A stretch of DNA of 64,000 nt from Cyclobacteriaceae bacterium (GTDB lineage: Bacteria; Bacteroidota; Bacteroidia; Cytophagales; Cyclobacteriaceae). The stretch covers positions 124,001-188,000 of the forward strand of contig JAFIEV010000040.1 of NCBI GenBank assembly GCA_020832305.1, given 5' to 3'. Positions 1 to 9,062 of this stretch are shown one piece after another (the first letter of the stretch is position 1; every line of letters begins with the position of its first letter). Made by a program: the position numbers and the translations under genes. The notes beneath the pieces were generated by a model. That model saw only the letters and a list, made by a program, of their open reading frames with translations. It did no database searches and was not told the DNA's origin.

Positions 1-2979
1 ACGACCTCCGTCTGGTGTAAATTTAAAGGCATTTGAAAGAAGATTATAAAATATTTTATCAAGTTTATCTACGTCACAATACATCCACAATTCTTCACAA
101 TTACTCCTGAAAGTGTAATTCATTTTGTGTTGAAGTGCAAAATCATCAAAAGCTTCTTTGATGTTTTTAATGAAAGAGATGATATTTTCCTGTTTGAGGG
201 TCAGGTCCATTTTACCTTTTTCCATTTTCCTGAATTCCATTAGCTGATTGACCATTCTCAACAAGCGCATGGAATTTCTATGCATAATAGAAATATGACT
301 TTTATAATTTTGCGTAACCGCATGATCTTCCATGAGTTTTTCAAGTGGGCCAATGATCAGTGTAAGCGGAGTCCTTAATTCGTGGGATATATTGGTAAAA
401 AACCTGAGTTTCATTTGGGCTACTTCATCTATTTTTTGTTTTTCAAGCTCCTTAATTCGGATATTATTCTTCATTTGAGCCCTGTCATTGGCAAATTTCC
501 GGAATGAATACAATAGAAAAATAAAGGTCATAGTGTATATAAGGTAGGCCCATGATGTTTTCCAAGGAGGAGGCAACACTTTGATATGAATAAAAGCCCC
601 TTCATCATTCCATACTCCATCGTTATTGGAAGCTTTTACCCTGAATACATAATCCCCCGAATGGAGGTTTGTATAGGTAACCATCCTGCGGGTACCGGCA
701 TGTGTCCATTCCGGCATAAAACCTTCCATCATGTAGGCATATTGATTTTTTTCCGATGAAATAAAATTAAGTGCTGTATATTCAATAGAAATTACCGATT
801 GTTTATGAGTGAGTGTAATATGCCTGGTCTCACTGATATGTTGTGTAAGCGGACTATTTTCTGAGCCTATTTCAAGTGGTTTATTATTAACATGAAAGCC
901 AGTTATATATACTTTGGGTTGAATTGGATTTTCCTGTATCGATAATGGATTAAAAACATTGAATCCATTTACACCTCCAAAATACATTTCACCATTCCTG
1001 GTTTTCCAGGAAGCATTATATGAAAATTCATTGCTCTGTAGCCCGTCACTTCGCTCAAAATTTTTAAAAGTCATTTTCTCAGGATTAAACCTGCATAAAC
1101 CCTTATTGGTGCTCAGCCATAAATTTCCATTGTTATCTTCCTGTATACTATGTATGGCATCATTTGGCAAACCATCATAGGCGTTGTAAACCCTGAAACT
1201 TTTTTCATCTGGCATCAGCAAATTGAGCCCCCCTCCTTCAGTTCCTATCCATATCCGGTTTTTTTTATCCTGAAAAATACATCTCACATCGTTGCTGCTC
1301 AGGGAATGTTCGTCATCGGGATTATGCCAAAAACTACTAAACTCCAAAGTTTCAGGATTCATACGGCTAAGACCTGTGCCTCCTACCCATATATTGCCTC
1401 TTATATCCTCAGTTAGACAGGTTACCCGGTGCACAAATTTTTCAGGCTGATTGATACTAAATCTCAAGGGCAGAAAATCATCAGTTTCATTGCGATAAAG
1501 ATGTAAACCTCCATTCAGCGACCCGATCCAAATTCTCGACCTGGAATCTTTGAGCAAGGCCCAGATATGTTCACCTTGCAAGGCATTTGGAAGTCGTGGA
1601 TTGGCATCACAGCGTCGAAAAATGCCGGATTTGGCATTTAATATATTTAAGCCCCCCTGATAAGTGCCTATCCAAAGCTCTTCTTCATTTACCGACAGCA
1701 GGGAAGTAACGGCGTTGCTGCTCAGGGAATTTGGATCGGTGGCATTATGCTGATAATGAGTAAATTTCTGACTTACCGGATCAAATGCATTAAGTCCTCC
1801 ACCGTCAGTTCCAATCCAAATCATTCCAGAAGGATCTTCATGTATTGACAGCACTGCTTTGTGACTCAAACTATAATTTTTAACCGGATGATGCCAGAAA
1901 TGCCTGAATTGCTGATTCTGACTGTGGTGTAAATTAATGCCGGCACCAAAAGTCCCCACCCACATAATGTTTTCATCGTCTTCATAAAGACTGTAAACCG
2001 CATTGCTGCTCAGGCCACCGGGTATGTTATTGTCATTTTGTATATATGCAAAGCTTTGTTCACTCAGATTAAGTATATTTATGCCACCGCCATCTGTTGC
2101 CAGCCAATACTCATTTTGATTTTTTTGGATTACCTGTTTTACAATATTGTCATTGAGACCGCTATTCTCCTTTGAGTAATTTTGAAAACTATTTTTTTCA
2201 GGATAAAAAATATAAACCCCCTGACCTTCGGTACAAACCCAGATTCGACCCTCAGCATCTTCAAATAAGCTTTTTCCAATCATATGATTTTCACTCTTCG
2301 AGAAAGGATCAAAAGGAATAAGCTGAAGTGTTTGATGTATTGGGTCAAATAAGGCAATTCCGGGATAGTAACCTGCGATCCAAAACCTACCCTGCCTGTC
2401 ACATATAAGTGATGTAAGATCTTTAAAATGCAATCCCTCATTACAATGATCTCCTTTACATATAAAATCTATCCTTTGAAATTTTTCTGTTTCACGGTCA
2501 AAAAGATTTAATCCACCACCTAGAGTTCCTACCCAGAGTTTATTATGCTCATCTTCATGAATAAAACTGACAAAGTTTGAACTTATCGAGGACGTATCAT
2601 TTGGTTTATGAAGGTATGATATGAAGTCATCTTTCAGGCGATCGTAGCGACTCAGGCCACCGGTCCTGGATCCGACCCAAATCATACCCTGTCTGTCTTC
2701 TGTAATATCGTAGATCTTATTCCCCTTAATTGAGTTTTTATCATGTGCGTTATACCTGTATATGGTAAATTCATAGCCATCCCATCGGTTCAACCCATCG
2801 TTGGTACCAAACCACATATAGCCACGGCTGTCTTTAAAAATGCAATTCACAGTATTTTGAGACAAGCCCTCTTCTATGCTCAGGTAGCGAAATGAAAGTC
2901 TTTCGTAATCCTGACATTGAACAAAATCAGGAATAAAATACAAAGAAAAGAAGATGAGAATGGTAAAAAGTGCCCTCAT
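1..2979 (-). CDS. Propeller-type sensor histidine kinase (hybrid two-component family), 3' end outside window
   Basis: Translating from the ATG at 2979 gives 993 codons without a stop, running off the left edge. An N-terminal signal sequence (hydrophobic, ending near VQCQD) precedes a long series of regulator-propeller blades, the first reading GYMWFGTNDGLNRW at about residues 46-59. A Y_Y_Y-like domain follows and then a membrane segment near residues 806-824. The kinase core starts with FFTNISHELRTPLTL, in which His866 is the likely phospho-acceptor, and the window ends inside the ATPase N-box (NLLSNAFKFTPDGG). By family knowledge the periplasmic propeller binds an oligosaccharide and the kinase autophosphorylates. 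Whether a receiver and AraC domain follow, as in the complete paralogue at 42298-46314, cannot be seen. It diverges from the lipoprotein gene at 3326, and the glycan genes it controls may lie outside the window. Confidence 0.93.
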   Translation of the reverse strand, partial: MRALFTILIFFSLYFIPDFVQCQDYERLSFRYLSIEEGLSQNTVNCIFKDSRGYMWFGTNDGLNRWDGYEFTIYRYNAHDKNSIKGNKIYDITEDRQGMIWVGSRTGGLSRYDRLKDDFISYLHKPNDTSSISSNFVSFIHEDEHNKLWVGTLGGGLNLFDRETEKFQRIDFICKGDHCNEGLHFKDLTSLICDRQGRFWIAGYYPGIALFDPIHQTLQLIPFDPFSKSENHMIGKSLFEDAEGRIWVCTEGQGVYIFYPEKNSFQNYSKENSGLNDNIVKQVIQKNQNEYWLATDGGGINILNLSEQSFAYIQNDNNIPGGLSSNAVYSLYEDDENIMWVGTFGAGINLHHSQNQQFRHFWHHPVKNYSLSHKAVLSIHEDPSGMIWIGTDGGGLNAFDPVSQKFTHYQHNATDPNSLSSNAVTSLLSVNEEELWIGTYQGGLNILNAKSGIFRRCDANPRLPNALQGEHIWALLKDSRSRIWIGSLNGGLHLYRNETDDFLPLRFSINQPEKFVHRVTCLTEDIRGNIWVGGTGLSRMNPETLEFSSFWHNPDDEHSLSSNDVRCIFQDKKNRIWIGTEGGGLNLLMPDEKSFRVYNAYDGLPNDAIHSIQEDNNGNLWLSTNKGLCRFNPEKMTFKNFERSDGLQSNEFSYNASWKTRNGEMYFGGVNGFNVFNPLSIQENPIQPKVYITGFHVNNKPLEIGSENSPLTQHISETRHITLTHKQSVISIEYTALNFISSEKNQYAYMMEGFMPEWTHAGTRRMVTYTNLHSGDYVFRVKASNNDGVWNDEGAFIHIKVLPPPWKTSWAYLIYTMTFIFLLYSFRKFANDRAQMKNNIRIKELEKQKIDEVAQMKLRFFTNISHELRTPLTLIIGPLEKLMEDHAVTQNYKSHISIMHRNSMRLLRMVNQLMEFRKMEKGKMDLTLKQENIISFIKNIKEAFDDFALQHKMNYTFRSNCEELWMYCDVDKLDKIFYNLLSNAFKFTPDGGR

Positions 2980-3325
2980 AAAAAACTGAAAATTACGTAT
3001 AAGCGAAATAAACCATGACAAGATAACATTCTACCCTTAATTGTAAAAGAAGAAAATAAAAAAAGATATTGATACCTCAAATTCAAATACCAAAAACTGA
3101 AACACAAATAATTGTGAATTTTTAAAAAAAGGGACTACAGTTTAAATTCTTGATTTTTGCTGGCTTAGAAGACAAGAAACCAAATAGAGGGACATTTGTA
3201 CGGTTTATTTGGGACGATTCTACACATAGACCTTTTCGCGAATCTATATTTTTGCTCAACGTACGCTACCCGAGCGTCACCAAATTCGAGAAAATATTGT
3301 TATTTATCTATTAACCTCAGTTAAC
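2980..3325. promoter_or_regulatory. Divergent intergenic region
   Basis: 346 bases lie between the minus-strand sensor kinase and the plus-strand lipoprotein. It is AT-rich with no credible ORF. Promoters for both genes must lie here. On the plus strand, 3247-3254 (TATTTTTG) matches the Bacteroidota -7 element TAnnTTTG, but I find no TTTG at the expected distance upstream, so this is only a weak candidate. Confidence 0.4.
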
Positions 3326-3775
3326 ATGAAAAATTTACCATTACTTCTACTTTTTATAATCATTGGAAGTCTTGTACTTATCTCATCTTGCAAAGACGAT
3401 GATGATGAACCATCATTGAAAGATCAGAGAATGGACCTTCTTACCGGCAAATCGGGCGGTTGGAGCGGAACGGTAACTGTACCCGCCGGAACGGCCACAA
3501 GTTCAGATCAATGGTCAGGCTTCAGGGTTACTTTCAGCAGTACGAATATGACAACAGTAGGTCAACCTCAGGGAGCAGCCGCAGTTTGGCCTTCAGGAGG
3601 ATTCAGACTTAGTGATGATGGAAATCGCATTATACGTAGTGCAGACAATGTGGAAATGAATATTGTAACCCTCACAGCTACCAACCTTGTGGTGCGGTTT
3701 AATGTTCCTGCCGGTACCGTAATAAGTGGTAGGGTAGCTGCCCTCGATGGTGAATATACTTTTAACCTAAACTAA
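3326..3775 (+). CDS. Small secreted lipoprotein of unknown function
   Basis: This 149-residue protein has a type II signal peptide with lipobox LISSC (Cys22), followed by an acidic DDDDEP tether as is usual for Bacteroidota lipoproteins. The mature part contains a GGWSGTVTVPAGTATSSDQW-type beta-rich segment and further Thr/Ser/Val-rich strands, suggesting a small beta-sandwich or lipocalin-like fold. I recognise no family and see no catalytic motif. The Asp run suggests outer-membrane or surface anchoring, but that is inferred. It diverges from the sensor kinase and is closed by a strong terminator at 3820-3853, so it appears to be a single-gene transcription unit. Confidence 0.8.
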   Translation: MKNLPLLLLFIIIGSLVLISSCKDDDDEPSLKDQRMDLLTGKSGGWSGTVTVPAGTATSSDQWSGFRVTFSSTNMTTVGQPQGAAAVWPSGGFRLSDDGNRIIRSADNVEMNIVTLTATNLVVRFNVPAGTVISGRVAALDGEYTFNLN

Positions 3776-3819
3776 TTAGAATATACACTTTCCCGCTTTA
3801 TAGAAATCAATTGGTTTTG

Positions 3820-3853
3820 ATATCAGGGCATTACTAGGCCCTGATATTGTTTT
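3820..3853 (+). terminator. Rho-independent terminator
   Basis: A perfect 10-bp inverted repeat, ATATCAGGGC at 3820-3829 and GCCCTGATAT at 3838-3847, has an 8-base loop and is followed by a T-rich tract (TGTTTTT). It lies 45 bases after the lipoprotein stop codon. Confidence 0.85.
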
Positions 3854-4286
3854 TAACTTCGATAATCTACTGGTATCCTGTCTTCAAATTTTATTATTCG
3901 AAGACATGGTATATTTCCATTCTAATCCTGAACATCTGTAAGGAAGCTTTAAGCCCGGTGCATATTTTCACTACCACTAAGCTCTTGAATTGTCGTCTGA
4001 CACTTATCAACGAGAAGGGGCTTCTAAACTAAATAAGACAAATCACAAGTATATTTCTAAATTAACCTAAAAAACCATTGCCGTATAGGTATTTTTCTTA
4101 AATTCAGGCTTTTAATTCACCTTTACTAAAAGGTTTGAATTGCCTTTTTATTTGAATTTGACATGTTTCACCTGACTTTATTTGCTGAACATGGAATTAA
4201 ATTTTGATAAGGCCTGATATCTTTATTTTTTGTTTCTTTGAATTTTATTTATAGTATTATTAACCACTATTTTAAAAACCTATCAT
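3854..4286. other. Intergenic region with a possible second hairpin
   Basis: About 430 AT-rich bases without a credible gene. A reading frame over 3847-4032 has no family features and begins inside the terminator. An imperfect hairpin at about 4111-4145 (AATTC..CCTTT paired with AAAGG..GAATT, then CCTTTTTA) could be a second terminator-like structure. The promoter of the gene at 4287 should lie in the last 100 bases. Confidence 0.4.
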
Positions 4287-5003
4287 ATGTCCACAGAAAA
4301 AAAATTTGTTGCCAGCCCGGAGAGCAAGGCTAAAGCAAAACAACTTCGATTATTTGCCATATTGGCATGGTTGGTCGCCATGGCTGGGCAGATCTTTGCT
4401 ATTTTTAAATTGATCAGCGATGAAATGCTTACTTATCTCATCATCGCCATTGTTGTCATATTAATTCTGGCCCTGGTTGGATCAACCTTGTGGAAAAAAG
4501 CAAACCGTTTAGACCCGGCTTCGGAAAAAGACAAAGTTAAATTCTTTATCCAAAATCAATTGGGGGCCATTATGGGCGTATTGGCATTTTTGCCTTTGGT
4601 CATTCTTATTTTAACGAATAAAGATGTAAGCGGAAAAACCAAAGGTATTGCCGGTACCATTGCCGTAATAGCCATGCTCGTAGCGGGCATTGCAGGAATT
4701 GATTTTGATCCGCCATCAATTGAAAAATATACCGAGCAGATCAATGAACAGACCGATGTTGTTAAGAAACTCAATTTTGATAATGATAATGTGTACTGGA
4801 CAAAAGCAGGCAACCGTTATCATATTTTTGACGATTGTCAACACATCAGGGGAAGGGATGAAATAAATAATGGAAGTGTTAAGACATCCTGGGATGAAAA
4901 AGGGATTTCCGAATTGTGTAAAACTTGTCAAAACCGAGCAATGCGCGATCGCAATATTTCGGAAGAAGATCTCAAAGTTCTGGAGACTCCAATGACAGAA
5001 TGA
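4287..5003 (+). CDS. Membrane protein with C-terminal Cys/His cluster
   Basis: This 238-residue protein is not one I recognise. Residues 1-20 are lysine-rich and polar. Four hydrophobic segments follow, at about 21-42, 46-66, 90-110 and 122-139, the second pair separated from the first by a charged loop. The C-terminal soluble part (about 140-238) contains a run beginning VYWTKAGNRYHIFDDCQHI and later LCKTCQ. The pattern of H, C, H and CxxC resembles the small zinc-binding Y-H-x-x-x-C...C-x-x-C modules appended to secreted or membrane proteins, so I infer a metal-binding tail. There is no signal peptide. The gene stands alone, with a hairpin after it at 5080-5125. Confidence 0.75.
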   Translation: MSTEKKFVASPESKAKAKQLRLFAILAWLVAMAGQIFAIFKLISDEMLTYLIIAIVVILILALVGSTLWKKANRLDPASEKDKVKFFIQNQLGAIMGVLAFLPLVILILTNKDVSGKTKGIAGTIAVIAMLVAGIAGIDFDPPSIEKYTEQINEQTDVVKKLNFDNDNVYWTKAGNRYHIFDDCQHIRGRDEINNGSVKTSWDEKGISELCKTCQNRAMRDRNISEEDLKVLETPMTE

Positions 5004-5079
5004 TTTTGTGATTTTTTGTGCTTCTACACCTCTGTGAAAAAAATTGATGGCATAAAGCAATAAGATTATAAATTAATGA

Positions 5080-5131
5080 GGCTTTCCGGTCGTTCGTCAA
5101 TCTATTAAATCGATACCGGCAAGCCTATTTC
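5080..5131 (+). terminator. Candidate terminator hairpin
   Basis: GGCTTTCCGGT at 5080-5090 pairs with ACCGGCAAGCC at 5115-5125 with one mismatch and a 24-base loop, followed by TATTTCTTT. It lies between the membrane-protein gene and the serine hydrolase gene. The long loop lowers confidence. Confidence 0.5.
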
Positions 5132-5218
5132 TTTACATGTATGAATTTTATTTTAGCTATATACTGATTGAATTGCAATGGGCAATTCAATTTGTTTGCA
5201 GATCAAAATTTTTAATCT

Positions 5219-6289
5219 ATGGTTAGCCCAAACGAAGGTTTTTTTAACGGTCTTTTGAAATCCATTATTCAGAAAAAATATGTCTACAGCACCGTATTAC
5301 GGGTTGAAAGTGGAGATGGAAATTTTTCCTGGACAGGTGCCTCGGGAGAAATGCAAAAGGACAGCCGTTTTTTTATTGCCAGTGTGACCAAGTTGTACAT
5401 AACGGCTGTAATGATGCAACTGTTGGAGGAAGGGAAAATCAAACTGCAAGACCCGATTATTGCGTTTCTTCCTGAACAGTACCGGCAAAAACTGCATGTT
5501 TATAAGGGGAAAGACTATACCGGGGACATTAAAGTTCAACATCTTATTAGCAATACTTCAGGCTTGCCTGATTATTTTTTTCATAAACAATCCAGTGGAA
5601 AAACTGCAGCGGATGAAATTGTGGAAGGTAATGATGTTTCATGGAATCTTGACAAAACACTTGAAACGGTTAAGCTACTTCAACCTAAATTTTACCCTGG
5701 TAAAAAAGGAAAAGCAGCGTACTCAGATACCAATTACCAAATTTTAGGCAGAATAATTGAAGAGGTAACCGGTGATAAAATTGCATTGGTATTCAAAAAA
5801 TTAATTTTCGATGTATTGAATTTAAAAGACACCTATGTTTATGGTGATTTGAATGATGAAACCCCCGTTCCATTTTATTATAAAGCCAGAAAGCTTTGGC
5901 TACCGAATTACATAGCTTCCATTGCTCCTGAAGGCGGGATTGTTTCAACCGCTGCTGAAACCATGATTTTCCTGAAAGCCTTTTTTAAGGGTCAATTTTT
6001 CCCAAAAGAGAATATTGAAAAACTCAAAAAGTGGAATTTCATTTATCCCCCGCCCGGATTGTTCTTGTTTGGCATAGGTCTTGAAAAAATATGGATACCC
6101 CGTTTGTTTACCCCATTTAAGCCATTAGGGGAAATCCTCGGGTTTTGGGGTCAAACCGGTTCCTTTGCCTGGTACAATCCCGATACTGACCTGTTTTTTT
6201 GCGGAACTACCAACCAGATTAATGGTTCGGGCCACGCAGCGGCCACCAAAGCCATAGTTAAGACCATTAAAAAAGTAAAATACCCATGA
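5219..6289 (+). CDS. Serine hydrolase, class C beta-lactamase/penicillin-binding family
   Basis: This 356-residue protein has the SxxK motif SVTK at Ser55-Lys58 and a YSDTNY motif at Tyr168, as in class C beta-lactamase-fold esterases and D-Ala-D-Ala peptidases. A GQTGSF segment near the C terminus fits the position of the third (KTG-like) motif. No signal peptide is visible, so it may be cytosolic, which is unusual for true beta-lactamases; an esterase or peptidase role is more likely. Its stop codon overlaps the start of the GH78 gene by four bases (ATGA at 6286-6289), indicating translational coupling to the rhamnosidase. That could mean it removes acyl groups from glycans, but the substrate is not shown by the sequence. 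Confidence 0.88.
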   Translation: MVSPNEGFFNGLLKSIIQKKYVYSTVLRVESGDGNFSWTGASGEMQKDSRFFIASVTKLYITAVMMQLLEEGKIKLQDPIIAFLPEQYRQKLHVYKGKDYTGDIKVQHLISNTSGLPDYFFHKQSSGKTAADEIVEGNDVSWNLDKTLETVKLLQPKFYPGKKGKAAYSDTNYQILGRIIEEVTGDKIALVFKKLIFDVLNLKDTYVYGDLNDETPVPFYYKARKLWLPNYIASIAPEGGIVSTAAETMIFLKAFFKGQFFPKENIEKLKKWNFIYPPPGLFLFGIGLEKIWIPRLFTPFKPLGEILGFWGQTGSFAWYNPDTDLFFCGTTNQINGSGHAAATKAIVKTIKKVKYP

Positions 6290-9003
6290 AAAAATTTTCT
6301 TTATTGTTTACTGTCTTTTTCGTCTCTGCGGGAATACTTCTATCTAAAGCGCCATCAGTATACGATTTGTCTTGCGAACATAAAATCAACCCTGTAGGAA
6401 TCGATACGAAGTCACCTCGGTTCAGCTGGAAAATATTTGCTCAGGATGTCGATCTCCTCCAAACAGGATATGCCATAAGGGTAGCTACATCCCCTGACTT
6501 TTCTAAAAAATCTATTATATGGGAATCCGGCAAGGTCTCTGATGACCAGTCTGTTCTCACTCCCTATCAGGGTCCGGCCCTCAAATCAGGAACAAGATAT
6601 TTCTGGCAGGTAAAAATATGGGATAATAAAGGCCGAAACTCTTCATGGAGTAAAACTGCATTCTGGGAAACCGGCTTTATGGATAAAAGTGAATGGAAGG
6701 CAAAATGGATAGTACCATTACAATCTGAAGAACGAGAAATGCCGGCGCTTATGGTGCGAAAAGATTTTGATCTGAATAAAAAAATTTTGAATGCCAGAGC
6801 ATATGTAAGCAGCCATGGTTTATACATTCTTTCCATCAATGGACAAAGGGTAGGTGATCAGGTTATGACGCCTGGCTGGACTTCCTATGAGAAAAGGTTA
6901 CAATATCAGGTGTATGATGTCACTACCTTGTTAAAAGAAGGGAGCAATACACTGGGTTCTATGCTGGGCGATGGATGGTACAGAGGTACACTAGCCTGGG
7001 AAGATAACTGGGGTATTTATGGCAAAAAGCTTGGGCTATTGTGTCAGCTTCAAATACAGTACAGTGATGGAAGTTCTGAAGTAATCATCAGTGATGAATC
7101 CTGGAAGGGAACGCAGGATGGGCCTGTAACTATGAACAGTATTTACGATGGCGAAACCTATGATGCCCGAAAAAAAATACCTGGATGGGATATGCCCGGA
7201 TTTGATGATGACCCCTGGCAGCTTGTAGAGGTCGCCAACCATTCCATTGACAACTTAATTGCTATGGAAACGGTGCCTGTAAAGCGCATTGAAGAACTTG
7301 AGGCGGTGGATATCTTTAGAACGCCCAATGGCACTTTGGTAGTTGATTTTGGTCAAAACCTGGTCGGTTGGGTAAAATTGACTTTTAAAGGAAAAGAAGG
7401 AACTATCATTACCGTCCGCCATGCTGAGGTACTTGATAAGCATGGTGAATTTTATACTGAAAATCTTCGGTCTGCTGATGCGACCATGCGTTATATTTCC
7501 AGGGGAGAAGATATTGAAGAATATGAACCCTTGTTCACCTTTTTTGGCTTCAGATACATCTCAGTTGATGGTTTTCCGGGAGAATTAAAGCCTGAGCATG
7601 TCAAAGCCATAGTTGTGCATTCCGACATGGCTACTACTGGTAGCTTTCATTCTTCTCATCCACTGATTAATCAATTACAGAAAAATATTGTGTGGGGCCA
7701 AAAAGGCAATTTTCTTGATGTGCCGACCGATTGCCCCCAGCGGGATGAACGCCTGGGATGGACAGGCGATGCACAGGTTTTTGGCAGAACGGCTGCTTTT
7801 AATATGAATGTTGCTGCTTTTTTTACCAAGTGGCTAAAAGACCTCAGCGCCGATCAACTGGAAAATGGAATCGTTCCACCTGTTATTCCCAATGTGCTCG
7901 TAAACAATATAGCGGGATCAGCAGGCTGGGCCGATGCGGCCACTATTATACCCTGGGATTTATACCAGATATATGGCGATGTACAATTTCTTGAAAATCA
8001 GTATGAAAGCATGCAGGCCTGGTTGCGATACATTGAGTCGCAAAGTACAGACAACCTGTGGAATAAGGGTTTTCATTTTGGCGATTGGTTATTTTTCAGG
8101 CCCAATGATGATGTAGACGGGCGGGCAGCAGTTACTGATAAATATATGATCGCACAATGTTTTTGGGCCCGATCAACACAAATAGCTATGCAAACTGCTG
8201 AATTGTTGGGGAAAAAGGAAGATGCGAACATCTACAAGGAAAGGTTACAAGCAATTAAAAAAGCATATATAGAAGAATATATGACCACAAGAGGACGGTT
8301 GATTTCTGGCACCCAAACTGCTTATGTGCTTGCTTTGCATTTTGATATGTTACCCTTTGAACTTCGGGAGCAGGCTGCACTTCGGCTTGTTGATAACATT
8401 AAATCTTATGGAAAACACCTTACCACAGGCTTTTTAGGAACGCCTTATTTGTGTCAGGTTTTAACCCGCTTTGGTCATACAGAGCTGGCTTTTGACCTTT
8501 TGCTTCGCGAAGCCTATCCCTCATGGTTGTATCCGGTTAAAATGGGTGCAACAACCATATGGGAACGCTGGGATGGACAAAAACCAGACAGCACCTTTCA
8601 AAACCCGGGGATGAATTCTTTCAATCACTACGCCTATGGCGCCATAGGAGATTGGATGTATAGTGTAGTGGCCGGACTCGATCTGGCAGAGCCCGGCTTT
8701 AAAAAGATAAAAATTCATCCTCATATCGACAGAAGACTACCTTCGGCAAAAGCAAGTTATGAAAGCTACTATGGTACTATAGAATCGGGATATGAACTTA
8801 AAGACGGAAGCTTAAAGGTTTTGGTAAAAATACCACATAACACCACAGCGCAGGTGAGACTGCCCAATACTTCACCGGAAAGGGTAATAGAATCAGGAAA
8901 ACCCATTTTACAAAACCGGCGATTTGAAAATGCGCGATTTGAAAATGAAGATACCTTAATAGAGCTGGGATCGGGCAGCTATATCTTTTCTTACCCCTAC
9001 TAG
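6286..9003 (+). CDS. Alpha-L-rhamnosidase, GH78
   Basis: This 905-residue exported enzyme has an N-terminal signal sequence (residues 1-20). Its order is a fibronectin-like N-terminal domain, a rhamnosidase N domain (about 135-310), the GH78 concanavalin-like domain (about 335-440), an (alpha/alpha)6 barrel catalytic domain (about 445-790) and a C-terminal beta domain. The family signature DCPQRDERLGWTGD is at residues 482-495 and TTIWERWDG surrounds Glu760. These hold the acidic residues used as general acid and base by inverting GH78 enzymes. The length fits the family. It is expected to release terminal alpha-L-rhamnose from glycans in the periplasm. It is coupled to the upstream serine hydrolase and followed after 59 bases by the GH97 gene. 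Confidence 0.96.
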   Translation: MKKFSLLFTVFFVSAGILLSKAPSVYDLSCEHKINPVGIDTKSPRFSWKIFAQDVDLLQTGYAIRVATSPDFSKKSIIWESGKVSDDQSVLTPYQGPALKSGTRYFWQVKIWDNKGRNSSWSKTAFWETGFMDKSEWKAKWIVPLQSEEREMPALMVRKDFDLNKKILNARAYVSSHGLYILSINGQRVGDQVMTPGWTSYEKRLQYQVYDVTTLLKEGSNTLGSMLGDGWYRGTLAWEDNWGIYGKKLGLLCQLQIQYSDGSSEVIISDESWKGTQDGPVTMNSIYDGETYDARKKIPGWDMPGFDDDPWQLVEVANHSIDNLIAMETVPVKRIEELEAVDIFRTPNGTLVVDFGQNLVGWVKLTFKGKEGTIITVRHAEVLDKHGEFYTENLRSADATMRYISRGEDIEEYEPLFTFFGFRYISVDGFPGELKPEHVKAIVVHSDMATTGSFHSSHPLINQLQKNIVWGQKGNFLDVPTDCPQRDERLGWTGDAQVFGRTAAFNMNVAAFFTKWLKDLSADQLENGIVPPVIPNVLVNNIAGSAGWADAATIIPWDLYQIYGDVQFLENQYESMQAWLRYIESQSTDNLWNKGFHFGDWLFFRPNDDVDGRAAVTDKYMIAQCFWARSTQIAMQTAELLGKKEDANIYKERLQAIKKAYIEEYMTTRGRLISGTQTAYVLALHFDMLPFELREQAALRLVDNIKSYGKHLTTGFLGTPYLCQVLTRFGHTELAFDLLLREAYPSWLYPVKMGATTIWERWDGQKPDSTFQNPGMNSFNHYAYGAIGDWMYSVVAGLDLAEPGFKKIKIHPHIDRRLPSAKASYESYYGTIESGYELKDGSLKVLVKIPHNTTAQVRLPNTSPERVIESGKPILQNRRFENARFENEDTLIELGSGSYIFSYPY

Positions 9004-9062
9004 ATTTGATATAGTGGGAGGAATGTATTAATTTGGTATAAGTACTTAATACCTTGAATGAT

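Noticed and set aside
1-2979. Repeated GLN/WxGT-type DNA in the first 3 kb as a tandem repeat or CRISPR
   Set aside because: The repetition is at protein level, from propeller blades of the sensor kinase; there are no regular DNA repeats with spacers.
3847-4032. A 61-codon frame with hydrophobic N terminus downstream of the small lipoprotein
   Set aside because: It begins inside a strong terminator, is in an AT-rich region and has no family features.
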